From: Candidatus Cloacimonadota bacterium
GTDB lineage: Bacteria > Cloacimonadota > Cloacimonadia > Cloacimonadales > WRIO01
Length of the DNA: 5,222 bases
NCBI GenBank assembly: GCA_017998585.1
Contig: JAGOCT010000150.1
Coordinates: forward strand, 1-5,222
Direction: 5' to 3'
The stretch's first letter is position 1; the number at the start of each line of letters is the position of its first letter. Position numbers and translations under genes: made by a program. The notes beneath the pieces are model-generated. The model did not search any database. It had not been told where the DNA came from and worked only from the letters and a program-made list of their open reading frames with translations. Of this stretch, positions 1 through 5,222 are shown piece after piece.

Positions 1-68
1 GTATAAGAAAGACCTGTTCTGCGGCCTTTCATTTGTTTTCTGTATTTTACTTTTTTTGGTGCTAACAT
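1..68 (-). CDS. rplP: 50S ribosomal protein L16, N-terminal fragment (runs off the left edge)
   Basis: Reading the minus strand from the ATG at 68-66 gives MLAPKKVKYRKQMKGRRTGL followed by S, Y and a cut codon. This is the conserved basic N-terminus of bacterial L16 (family pattern MLxPKRxKYRKxxKGRxxG). L16 binds 23S rRNA and helps shape the A-site tRNA binding region of the large subunit. Only about 22 of roughly 135-140 codons are present, because the window ends. The gene follows rpsC, as expected in the S10 operon, only 2 bases after the rpsC stop. Its Shine-Dalgarno sequence lies inside the end of rpsC, so coupled translation is likely. The outermost bases (1-8, GTATAAGA) also match the Nextera mosaic end, so the last residues after GL may be adapter rather than gene. 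The identity is firm from context and motif despite the short length. Confidence 0.9.
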   Translation of the reverse strand, partial: MLAPKKVKYRKQMKGRRTGLSY

Positions 69-70
69 GA

Positions 71-727
71 TTAAATCTCCCTGCTTAAGATATCACCTTT
101 GTAGATCCAAACTTTTATACCGATAATACCATAGGTAGTTAAAGATTCTACAATTGCAAAATCTATATCAGCACGTAAAGTTTGTAAAGGTGTACGTCCT
201 TGCTGATAGCGTTCTGTACGAGCCATTTCTGCACCGCCAAGACGACCTGAACACTGAACTTTGATTCCTAATGCACCGTCTTTCAGGGCATTACGAATAG
301 CAAATTTCATGGCACGACGGAAAGAAACACGTTCTTGTAACTGACGGGCAACTTCTTCACCGACTAAACGTGCATCCAACCAGACTTTTTTGATTTCGTT
401 GATATTGATAAAAACAGTGATTTGACTTTCACGGTTTTTATTGATCATATGAGCGATTTCAGTTCTCAAAGTGTCAATTGCTTCACCTTTACGGCCAATA
501 ACCTGACCTGGTCTTGCGGTGTGAATATCAATGTTGATTGAGTTCGTTTTGCGGGCGATAGTCACTTTAGAGATCATAGCGCCTTTTAAACGATTCTTGA
601 TATATTTTTTAATCGTTAAGTCTTCATGTAAATTCTGGATATATTCATTGCCTTCACTGTACCAGACAGACTGATGAGATTTATTGATACCAAGGCGAAA
701 TAAATTAGGATTAATCTTTTGTCCCAA
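71..727 (-). CDS. rpsC: 30S ribosomal protein S3, TTG start
   Basis: S3 sits in the small subunit head at the mRNA entry channel and contributes to the helicase activity of the ribosome. The 218-residue product begins MGQKINPNLFRLG, the family N-terminus. A KH domain follows, with its GxxG loop at 78-81 (GRKG in VIGRKGEA). The C-terminal domain carries GRLGGAEMAR at 161-170 and TLRADIDFA at 183-191. The FRRAMK stretch holds R137, R138 and K141, which correspond to the E. coli helicase residues R131, R132 and K135. The length is close to the usual 210-235. The start codon is TTG. The frame has no ATG or GTG before it, the rplV stop lies in the same frame 9 bases upstream, and the next Met is residue 51, inside the KH region. 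The conserved N-terminus therefore fixes TTG as the start. The gene lies between rplV (9-base gap) and rplP (2-base gap). Confidence 0.97.
   Translation of the reverse strand: MGQKINPNLFRLGINKSHQSVWYSEGNEYIQNLHEDLTIKKYIKNRLKGAMISKVTIARKTNSINIDIHTARPGQVIGRKGEAIDTLRTEIAHMINKNRESQITVFININEIKKVWLDARLVGEEVARQLQERVSFRRAMKFAIRNALKDGALGIKVQCSGRLGGAEMARTERYQQGRTPLQTLRADIDFAIVESLTTYGIIGIKVWIYKGDILSREI
77..81 (-). promoter_or_regulatory. Ribosome binding site of rplP, inside the end of rpsC
   Basis: The minus strand reads GGGAG here, 8 bases before the rplP ATG at 68-66. It lies within the last codons of rpsC (AGG GAG ATT TAA), so ribosomes finishing rpsC sit on the rplP start region. This supports the short-gap start chosen for rplP. 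Confidence 0.7.
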
Positions 728-731
728 AGGA

Positions 732-738
732 TCCCCCT
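732..738 (-). promoter_or_regulatory. G-rich ribosome binding site of rpsC
   Basis: The minus strand reads AGGGGGA, overlapping the rplV stop codon TAG at 739-737 and ending 4 bases before the TTG start of rpsC. It departs from the AGGAGG consensus by a G in place of A and is paired with a non-ATG start. A GGATCC palindrome follows immediately. The site supports the TTG start because no other start codon lies at a workable distance. Confidence 0.65.
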
Positions 739-1087
739 ATTCTTTTTCTGCGATGCCGACTGTGATGTGGCATGTTTGTTTTCTGATTACAGTTGCACGG
801 CCCTGAGCACGGGGAAGAAATCTTTTCATCACTGTTCCTTCATTAGCAAAGGCTTTATCCACAATCATACTGTCCATATCTGCTTTCCCGTTTTTCTGGG
901 TTGCATTTGCGATAGCAGAGTTGAGTAATTTAGCAATACTTTTAGCCATTCTCTTAGTTGAAAAGAGAAGTATTTTTTGAGCTTCATTCACATTCTTGCC
1001 ACGAATCATATCAAGTACAAGTCTTGCTTTACGTGCTGATCCGCGATGATTGTTTAATTTAGCTACTGCTTCTAATCTTGGTTCCAT
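737..1087 (-). CDS. rplV: 50S ribosomal protein L22
   Basis: L22 binds domains of 23S rRNA early in assembly, and its long beta-hairpin lines the peptide exit tunnel next to L4. The product has 116 residues against 110 in E. coli, the extra length being at the N-terminus (MEPRLEAVAK). Family features are SARKARLVLDMIRG at 17-30, the SAIANA helix at 57-62, and the hairpin at about 84-103 with MKR at 87-89 and PRAQGRA at 92-98. The C-terminus is TCHITVGIAEKE. The MKR motif, where E. coli deletions give macrolide resistance, is intact. The ATG start at 1087-1085 is preceded by TAAGGAGT, in which the rpsS stop codon forms the first bases of the Shine-Dalgarno sequence. The gap to rpsS is 11 bases. 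The gene is complete and in the standard operon position. Confidence 0.97.
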   Translation of the reverse strand: MEPRLEAVAKLNNHRGSARKARLVLDMIRGKNVNEAQKILLFSTKRMAKSIAKLLNSAIANATQKNGKADMDSMIVDKAFANEGTVMKRFLPRAQGRATVIRKQTCHITVGIAEKE

Positions 1088-1098
1088 CCCTGTACTCC

Positions 1099-1377
1099 TT
1101 ATTTACCGACTTTTTTCTTTTTCTCTTTATGTCCGCGATAAGTACGGGTAGGAGAGAATTCACCTAATTTATGACCAACCATGTTTTCAGTCACGTAAAC
1201 TGGAACGAACTTTTTACCATTATGAACTGCAAAGGTATGACCGATGAATTCAGGAATAACGGTAGATCTTCTTGACCATGTTTTAACGACTGTTTTTTTA
1301 TTTTCTTCGTTAAGAACAACGATTTTTTTCATTAAATGATCGTCAACGAAAGGTCCTTTTTTAATTGAACGAGCCAT
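1099..1377 (-). CDS. rpsS: 30S ribosomal protein S19
   Basis: S19 is a small subunit head protein that binds 16S rRNA with S13 and contacts the A-site region and the large subunit bridge. The 92-residue product has the usual length and is highly typical: [18 protein letters not shown] at the N-terminus, [20 protein letters not shown] at 33-52, then [17 protein letters not shown] at 67-83 and a lysine-rich tail. The ATG start at 1377-1375 follows TAGGAGAT, where the rplB stop codon TAG is part of the ribosome binding site. The gap to rplB is only 8 bases, so coupled translation is likely. Nothing is missing or unusual in the protein. Confidence 0.98.
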   Translation of the reverse strand: MARSIKKGPFVDDHLMKKIVVLNEENKKTVVKTWSRRSTVIPEFIGHTFAVHNGKKFVPVYVTENMVGHKLGEFSPTRTYRGHKEKKKKVGK

Positions 1378-1385
1378 ATTATCTC

Positions 1386-2216
1386 CTATTTTTTCACTTT
1401 CGCTTTAATAATATACTTGTTAGAGTATTTTTTACGGTTACGGGTTTTACCACCTTTAGCTGGTTTACCCCATGGTGAAACAGGGTGACCACCACCGGAA
1501 GTTCTACCTTCACCACCACCCATTGGGTGATCTACTGGATTCATTACAACACCACGCACTTTAGGACGACGACCCATCCAACGAGTACGACCCGCTTTAC
1601 CAAGCCAGATAATATTGTGTTCAATATTACTAACCTGACCGATGGTTGCATAACATTCTTTACGAACTAAGTGAACATCACCAGAAGGCATTTTAACATG
1701 AACGTAGTTACCTTCTTTAGCCAGAACCTGAGCAAAACAACCTGCAGCACGGCAAAGTTGAGCGCCCTTATTCATGGTAAATTCGATGTTATGAATCGTA
1801 GTTCCGAGTGGAATTTGTTCCAATGGTAAAGCATTACCTGGTAAAATAGGAGCATTTGGACCGGAAAGCAGTTTATCACCTACTTTAAGACCAACCGGAG
1901 CGATGATATATCTTTTTTCACCGTCAACGTAATGCAATAAAGCAATACGAGCAGTACGGTTTGGATCGTATTCAATAGCAGCGACATTAGCAGGAACGCC
2001 ATGTTTGTTTCTTTTGAAATCGATCATACGATAGAATCTTTTATGTCCGCCGCCTCTTCTGCGACTGGTAATACGACCTTGATTATTTCGACCTGCTGTT
2101 TTAGGTAAAGCTTCGATCAAAGATTTTTCAGGCGTTGTTTTAGTAATTTCTTCAAATGTGTACCCTGTACGATGTCTCATCGTAGGGGTAGTTGGTTTAT
2201 ATTTTTTGATTCCCAT
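1386..2216 (-). CDS. rplB: 50S ribosomal protein L2
   Basis: L2 binds 23S rRNA near the peptidyl transferase centre and is needed for subunit association. The product has 276 residues against 273 in E. coli. It shows [20 protein letters not shown] at 41-60, [12 protein letters not shown] at 65-76, the [14 protein letters not shown] strand at 81-94, [12 protein letters not shown] at 99-110, the SH3-like domain around 130-200, and the C-terminal loop [14 protein letters not shown] at 225-238. H230 in this loop corresponds to the conserved E. coli H229 linked to peptidyl transfer. The second histidine of the usual DHPH motif is M232 here, a form I recall from Bacteroidota-like L2 proteins. The tail is rich in lysine and arginine ([12 protein letters not shown]). 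The ATG at 2216-2214 is preceded by CAGGAG at a spacing of about 8 bases, and the gap to rplW is 15 bases. The gene is complete. Confidence 0.98.
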   Translation of the reverse strand: MGIKKYKPTTPTMRHRTGYTFEEITKTTPEKSLIEALPKTAGRNNQGRITSRRRGGGHKRFYRMIDFKRNKHGVPANVAAIEYDPNRTARIALLHYVDGEKRYIIAPVGLKVGDKLLSGPNAPILPGNALPLEQIPLGTTIHNIEFTMNKGAQLCRAAGCFAQVLAKEGNYVHVKMPSGDVHLVRKECYATIGQVSNIEHNIIWLGKAGRTRWMGRRPKVRGVVMNPVDHPMGGGEGRTSGGGHPVSPWGKPAKGGKTRNRKKYSNKYIIKAKVKK

Positions 2217-2231
2217 TTTTAAACTCCTGCC

Positions 2232-2519
2232 TTAGATCTCAAAATCTGCAATGGTCTGACCGCTTTTAACTGTAACAATTGCTTTTTTCCAATCAGCGCG
2301 TTTACCTTCAAAGCGACCCATTCTTTTTGGCTTTCCAGCCATACGAATGGTATTAACATCGATTACATCTACAGAGAAGATTTTTTCTACTGCTTTTTTG
2401 ATCTCAATTTTGTTGGCATTGATGCTTACTTTAAATGTATAGGCATTCTGAACAGTCTGAGCCTGAGTAGATTTCTCTGTAAACATTGGGGTTATGATTA
2501 TTTCTCTTGGATTTTTCAT
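2232..2519 (-). CDS. rplW: 50S ribosomal protein L23
   Basis: L23 sits at the mouth of the exit tunnel and is the docking site for trigger factor and the signal recognition particle. The 95 residues match the family length of about 95-100. Visible signatures are the ITPMFTEKS start (TEKS at 14-17), YTFKV at 27-31, the helix NKIEIKKAVEKIF at 36-48, VNTIRM at 55-60, the basic GKPKRMGRF loop at 62-70, and the final DWKKAIVTV strand. The start ATG at 2519-2517 overlaps the rplD stop codon TGA as ATGA. The ribosome binding site GGAGG lies inside the last codons of rplD, about 10 bases upstream. This arrangement implies coupling of rplW translation to rplD. The gene is complete and typical. Confidence 0.97.
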   Translation of the reverse strand: MKNPREIIITPMFTEKSTQAQTVQNAYTFKVSINANKIEIKKAVEKIFSVDVIDVNTIRMAGKPKRMGRFEGKRADWKKAIVTVKSGQTIADFEI

Positions 2520-3154
2520 TTTACAAATACCTCCACTGCTTTATTTAATGCATCTTCAGTTAAAATGAGGTATTTACAGTTTAATACTTCATAAGCGTAA
2601 AGACCATCAGCACGATCCATTTTTACCTGTGGGATATTGTTAAATGATTTTATAATATTGTGATCGGTACCATTGATTACTAATAATTTTTTGCCTTTTT
2701 CTGGAGCGATTTTATTTATTAATTCAATCGCAACTTTTGTAGAAGGCTGGTCAAATTTTATAGATTCAATAATGATCACCTGTTGTTCATTTGCTTTATG
2801 AGTTAAAGCTAATTTAAGTGCAAGTCTTTTTTTCTTAACCGGGATTGGAGAATACCAATCTTTTGGCTGAATAGCAAATGCCATACCACCACCGCGTCTT
2901 ATAGGGGTACGTAAGTTACCTACGCGTGCATTACCAGCAGTTCCTTTTTGTTTGAATAATTTACGGGTACTGCCTTGCACATCGCTACGACCTTTTTTAC
3001 CCACTGTACCTTGTCTTTGATTCTGAAGATACATTTTGATTACTTCATAAAGAAGTGATTTTGGGTTATTGCATGATGCAGCGAAAAGTGAATCTGGTAA
3101 TTGGACGGTTCCAACTTTTTCACCGTTTGCTGAATATTTTATTGCTTCTATCAT
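2516..3154 (-). CDS. rplD: 50S ribosomal protein L4
   Basis: L4 binds 23S rRNA, and its extended loop lines the exit tunnel at the constriction with L22. In E. coli it also represses its own operon, acting on the S10 leader. The product has 212 residues against 201 in E. coli. The basic tunnel loop spans about 45-100 and contains KLFKQKGTAGNARVG at 65-79 and PIRRGGGMAFAIQPKDW at 84-100. The globular C-terminal part includes KLLVINGTDHNIIKSFNNIP at 166-185 and ends in LTEDALNKAVEVFVK. The family loop usually reads KQKGTGxAR. Here it reads KQKGTAGNAR, apparently one residue longer. The start ATG at 3154-3152 follows TAAGAGGTGA, close to the full anti-Shine-Dalgarno complement, 14 bases after the rplC stop. 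No S10 leader is present in this window on which the protein could act. Confidence 0.96.
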   Translation of the reverse strand: MIEAIKYSANGEKVGTVQLPDSLFAASCNNPKSLLYEVIKMYLQNQRQGTVGKKGRSDVQGSTRKLFKQKGTAGNARVGNLRTPIRRGGGMAFAIQPKDWYSPIPVKKKRLALKLALTHKANEQQVIIIESIKFDQPSTKVAIELINKIAPEKGKKLLVINGTDHNIIKSFNNIPQVKMDRADGLYAYEVLNCKYLILTEDALNKAVEVFVK

Positions 3155-3168
3155 TGATTCACCTCTTA

Positions 3169-3786
3169 TTATTTGCTCATTAAAACGAGTCCGTTACGAT
3201 GACCAGGTATTGCACCTTTGATCATAACCAGATTGCGTTCTTTGTCAACTTTGACGATTTTAAGGTTTTTGACAGTAATACGATCAACGCCCATGTGTCC
3301 AGCCATTTTCACGCCTTTTAACACACGTGAAGGTTGAGCACACTGACCAATTGAACCACCACCACGGAAACTTTCGTGCACACCGTGACTCTGTTCAAAG
3401 CCTCTGAAATTATGGCGTTTCATCACACCTGCATAACCTCTACCTTTAGAAGTTCCAATGATATTTACAATTTCATTTTCCTGGAATAATCCAAGATCCA
3501 AAACCTGACCTTCATTGAATTCTTCAATTTCGTCGATTCTGAATTCACGTAAATAACGATAAGCTTTTGAATTGCGTTTTTTAAAGTGACCTAATACAGG
3601 TTTTTTTACTTTTCTTTCAGCTATTTCTTCAAATCCTAACTGAATCGCATTGTAACCGTCTGTAGCAACAGTTTTTTTCTGAACGACCACACATGGGCCC
3701 ATCTGAAGAACTGTTACTGGAATTACTTTACCATTCTGATCAAAAATCTGAGTCATAGCAATTTTTTTTCCGATTAAACCGAACAT
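3169..3786 (-). CDS. rplC: 50S ribosomal protein L3
   Basis: L3 is an early-assembling protein of the large subunit whose long loop reaches toward the peptidyl transferase centre. The 205-residue product is close to the E. coli length of 209. It begins with GLIGKKIAMTQIF, followed by the beta-barrel (IPVTVLQMGPCVVVQKKT at 22-39). Next comes GTSKGRGYAGVMKRHNFRG at 111-129, then the central extension with SIGQCAQPSRVLKGVKMAGH at 135-154. Q138 in GSIGQ matches the E. coli Gln150 methylated by PrmB, so the target is kept, although the modifying enzyme is not in this window. The C-terminus carries AIPGHRNGLVLM. The ATG at 3786-3784 follows AGGAGG at a spacing of 8 bases, and the first bases of this site belong to the rpsJ stop codon TAG. 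The gap to rpsJ is 12 bases. Confidence 0.97.
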   Translation of the reverse strand: MFGLIGKKIAMTQIFDQNGKVIPVTVLQMGPCVVVQKKTVATDGYNAIQLGFEEIAERKVKKPVLGHFKKRNSKAYRYLREFRIDEIEEFNEGQVLDLGLFQENEIVNIIGTSKGRGYAGVMKRHNFRGFEQSHGVHESFRGGGSIGQCAQPSRVLKGVKMAGHMGVDRITVKNLKIVKVDKERNLVMIKGAIPGHRNGLVLMSK

Positions 3787-3798
3787 TTCCTATTCCTC

Positions 3799-4119
3799 CT
3801 ACACCTTGATTTCCACATGAACACCTGCAGGAAGATTTAATTTCTTCAAAGCAGTTGTAGTTTGTGGGGTTGCATTGATGATGTCGATCATTCTTTTATG
3901 AACCAGCATTTCGTACTGATCACGGGCTTTACGGTTCACGTGAGGTGATCTTAAGATAGTGTAAAGAGTGCGTTCTGTTGGAAGTGGAATAGGACCAACA
4001 ATTTTAGCACCTGTGTCACGGGTATTTTTCACAATTTCAGCAACTGATTTATCTAATAAACGATAATCATACGCTTTTAATCTGATTCTGATGCGATTGG
4101 TTTTATCTGCTTTACTCAT
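3799..4119 (-). CDS. rpsJ: 30S ribosomal protein S10 (NusE)
   Basis: S10 is a small subunit head protein that also acts as NusE, binding NusB in antitermination and NusG to link transcription with translation. The product has 106 residues against 103 in E. coli. It contains [21 protein letters not shown], split across 9-29, then [14 protein letters not shown] at 37-50, the loop [13 protein letters not shown] at 58-70 (tip H60-V61) and [12 protein letters not shown] at the C-terminus. The start is the ATG at 4119-4117, which follows GGGAGG. A TTG 18 bases further upstream would extend the frame by six residues, but it lies within the end of tuf, has no ribosome binding site and is not conserved in the family. 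The gene starts 10 bases after the tuf stop, leaving no room for a separate S10 promoter and leader. It is complete. Confidence 0.97.
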   Translation of the reverse strand: MSKADKTNRIRIRLKAYDYRLLDKSVAEIVKNTRDTGAKIVGPIPLPTERTLYTILRSPHVNRKARDQYEMLVHKRMIDIINATPQTTTALKKLNLPAGVHVEIKV

Positions 4120-4123
4120 GTTG

Positions 4124-4131
4124 CCTCCCTT
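4124..4131 (-). promoter_or_regulatory. Ribosome binding site of rpsJ, overlapping the tuf stop codon
   Basis: The minus strand reads AAGGGAGG, with its first two bases inside the tuf stop codon TAA. It ends 4 bases before the ATG at 4119-4117. This site decides the rpsJ start in favour of that ATG over the upstream in-frame TTG at 4137-4135. The overlap suggests that rpsJ is translated by ribosomes terminating on tuf. Confidence 0.75.
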
Positions 4132-5178
4132 ATGCAATCACTTCGCCAACAACGCCAGCACCGATGGTACGACCACCTTCACGGATTGCAAAACGAAGTC
4201 CCTGTTCCATCGCGATAGGTGTGATTAATTCGCCACTGATGGTTACATTGTCACCAGGCATAATCATTTCAACACCTTCTGGCAGGTTTAAGGTTCCGGT
4301 AACGTCAGTTGTACGGAAGTAGAACTGAGGGCGATAGCCGTTGAAGAATGGTTTATGACGTCCACCTTCGCCAGCGGTCAGGATATAAGTTTCGCCTCTG
4401 AATTTGGTATGAGGGGTAATTGATTTTGGTTTTGCAAGTACCATACCGCGTTCAATGTCATTCTTACCAATACCACGAAGCAGAACACCAATGTTGTCAC
4501 CCGCTTCAGCCTGATCCATCACTTTACGGAACATTTCGATACCAGTACAAACAGTTTCAACTGTATCTTTGATACCAATACGTTCAACTTTGTCATTCAG
4601 TTTAAGAACGCCACGTTCCACACGACCAGTAGCAACAGTACCACGGCCAGGGATTGAGAAAACGTCTTCAACTGGCATTAAAAAAGCTTTGTCTTTGTCA
4701 CGTTCAGGAAGTGGAATGTAAGTATCAACCTGATCCATTAATGCCTGAATTTGAGCTTCACCTTCAGGATCGCCATTCAAACCTTTTAATGCAGAGCCCT
4801 TAATTACAGGGATATCATCGCCAGGGAAACCGTATTTGCTTAAAAGTTCACGAACTTCAAGCTCAACTAATTCCAATAATTCAGGATCATCGACTAAGTC
4901 GCATTTGTTTAAAAATACAACCATAGCTGGAACGCCAACCTGTTTTGCAAGCAGGATGTGTTCACGAGTCTGAGGCATAGGGCCATCAGCCGCAGATACA
5001 ACAAGAATAGCACCGTCCATCTGAGCAGCACCAGTGATCATGTTTTTTACATAGTCAGCGTGGCCTGGGCAGTCAACGTGTGCATAGTGGCGGGATTCAG
5101 TCTGGTATTCAACGTGTGCAGTTGCAATCGTGATACCTCTTTCTTTTTCTTCCGGAGCATTATCAATACTGTCGAAAG
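4130..5178 (-). CDS. tuf: Translation elongation factor EF-Tu, 5' end missing
   Basis: EF-Tu is the GTPase that carries aminoacyl-tRNA to the ribosomal A site. The frame aligns with E. coli EF-Tu without gaps from about residue 46 to beyond residue 173: G2 RGITI (T61), G3 DCPGH at 80-84, G4 NKCD at 135-138 and G5 SAL at 173-175. Domains II and III follow, with [33 protein letters not shown] and the end [14 protein letters not shown]. About 45 N-terminal residues are lost, including the P-loop GHVDHGKT. This is not a biological truncation: the reading runs into Nextera adapter sequence at the right edge. The frame stays open to 5185 and meets a TAA at 5188-5186 that is made by adapter bases. 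Residues encoded beyond 5176 are uncertain. The Met at 5041-5039 is internal (E. coli M91) and is not a start. The gene stands directly upstream of rpsJ, an str-S10 junction. Confidence 0.97.
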
Positions 5179-5222
5179 CTGTTCCTTATACACATCTCCG
5201 AGCCCACGAGACCGTACTAGAA
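5179..5222 (+). other. Illumina Nextera adapter and i7 index (sequencing artefact, not genomic)
   Basis: The plus strand reads CTGTTCCTTATACACATCT, the Tn5 mosaic end (CTGTCTCTTATACACATCT) with a two-base TC/CT difference. It is followed at 5198-5212 by CCGAGCCCACGAGAC, an exact match to the read-2 side of the Nextera adapter. Positions 5213-5220 read CGTACTAG, which I recognise as Nextera i7 index N702. The next adapter base should be A then T, and the window ends AA. The two mismatches sit where the tuf insert meets the adapter. They look like a consensus mixing of true tuf sequence (CTGTTCC) with adapter reads that share CTGT, so the exact boundary lies between 5179 and 5186. The adapter identification is from memory of the standard sequences. 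Confidence 0.96.

Noticed and set aside
719..928. A plus-strand open frame of 69 codons
   Set aside because: It lies antisense to rplV, reaching just into the rpsC start, has no recognisable domain, and its cysteine- and phenylalanine-rich product is what the complement of a lysine-rich ribosomal gene yields.
1485..1670. A plus-strand open frame of 61 codons, rich in threonine
   Set aside because: It is antisense to the C-terminal part of rplB. The threonine runs are complements of the glycine, valine and arginine codons of L2, and no homology or ribosome binding site supports it.
4120..4137. A TTG start for rpsJ six codons upstream of the ATG
   Set aside because: The extension overlaps the tuf stop and consumes the ribosome binding site that serves the ATG. 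S10 proteins align from just after MSKADKTN.
5039..5041. The Met at 5041 as the start of a short EF-Tu
   Set aside because: It is the internal M91 of the E. coli numbering. The frame continues upstream through conserved G2 and G3 motifs until the adapter junction.
5186..5188. A TAA upstream of tuf as evidence of a pseudogene
   Set aside because: The triplet is made of mosaic-end bases (TTA on the plus strand), so it is an adapter artefact.
1..5222. A novel defence, mobile or regulatory system
   Set aside because: The whole window is accounted for by a standard str-S10 gene string and adapter sequence. No unexplained stretch, repeat array or atypical gene remains.

Overview
The window is a piece of a bacterial translation-gene operon, the junction of the str cluster (tuf) with the S10 ribosomal protein cluster, read entirely from the minus strand. 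In transcription order it holds tuf (5' end missing), rpsJ, rplC, rplD, rplW, rplB, rpsS, rplV, rpsC and the first codons of rplP. This is the order of the bacterial S10 operon. Genes fill almost the whole window: gaps are 2 to 15 bases, one pair overlaps by 4 bases, and no gene-free stretch is long enough to hold a promoter of its own. I see no RNA gene, mobile element, CRISPR array or terminator.

The organism is a bacterium with AT-rich DNA, probably an uncultured lineage known from metagenomes. The protein set is clearly bacterial, but the sequences do not point cleanly to one phylum. L2 carries a [10 protein letters not shown] active-site loop, which I associate with Bacteroidota-like L2. 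Its tail ([12 protein letters not shown]) looks more like Proteobacteria or Spirochaetes. S10 and L3 are also intermediate. From recall alone I would keep the PVC group, Spirochaetota, Bacteroidota relatives and deep Alphaproteobacteria open.

The genes act together. S10, S19 and S3 go into the small subunit head. L3, L4, L23, L2, L22 and L16 go into the large subunit around the peptidyl transferase centre and exit tunnel. EF-Tu delivers aminoacyl-tRNA to that ribosome. Strong Shine-Dalgarno sequences overlap or touch the preceding stop codon at most junctions, consistent with one polycistronic message and coupled translation. rpsC is the exception in start codon: it begins with TTG.

The most important observation is technical. 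The right end (about 5179-5222) is not genomic. It matches the Illumina Nextera transposase adapter followed by the i7 index CGTACTAG, and it cuts off tuf. The left edge may carry a short trace of the same mosaic end. The window therefore looks like a complete contig from a Nextera library that was not fully trimmed. I found no undescribed biological system here.
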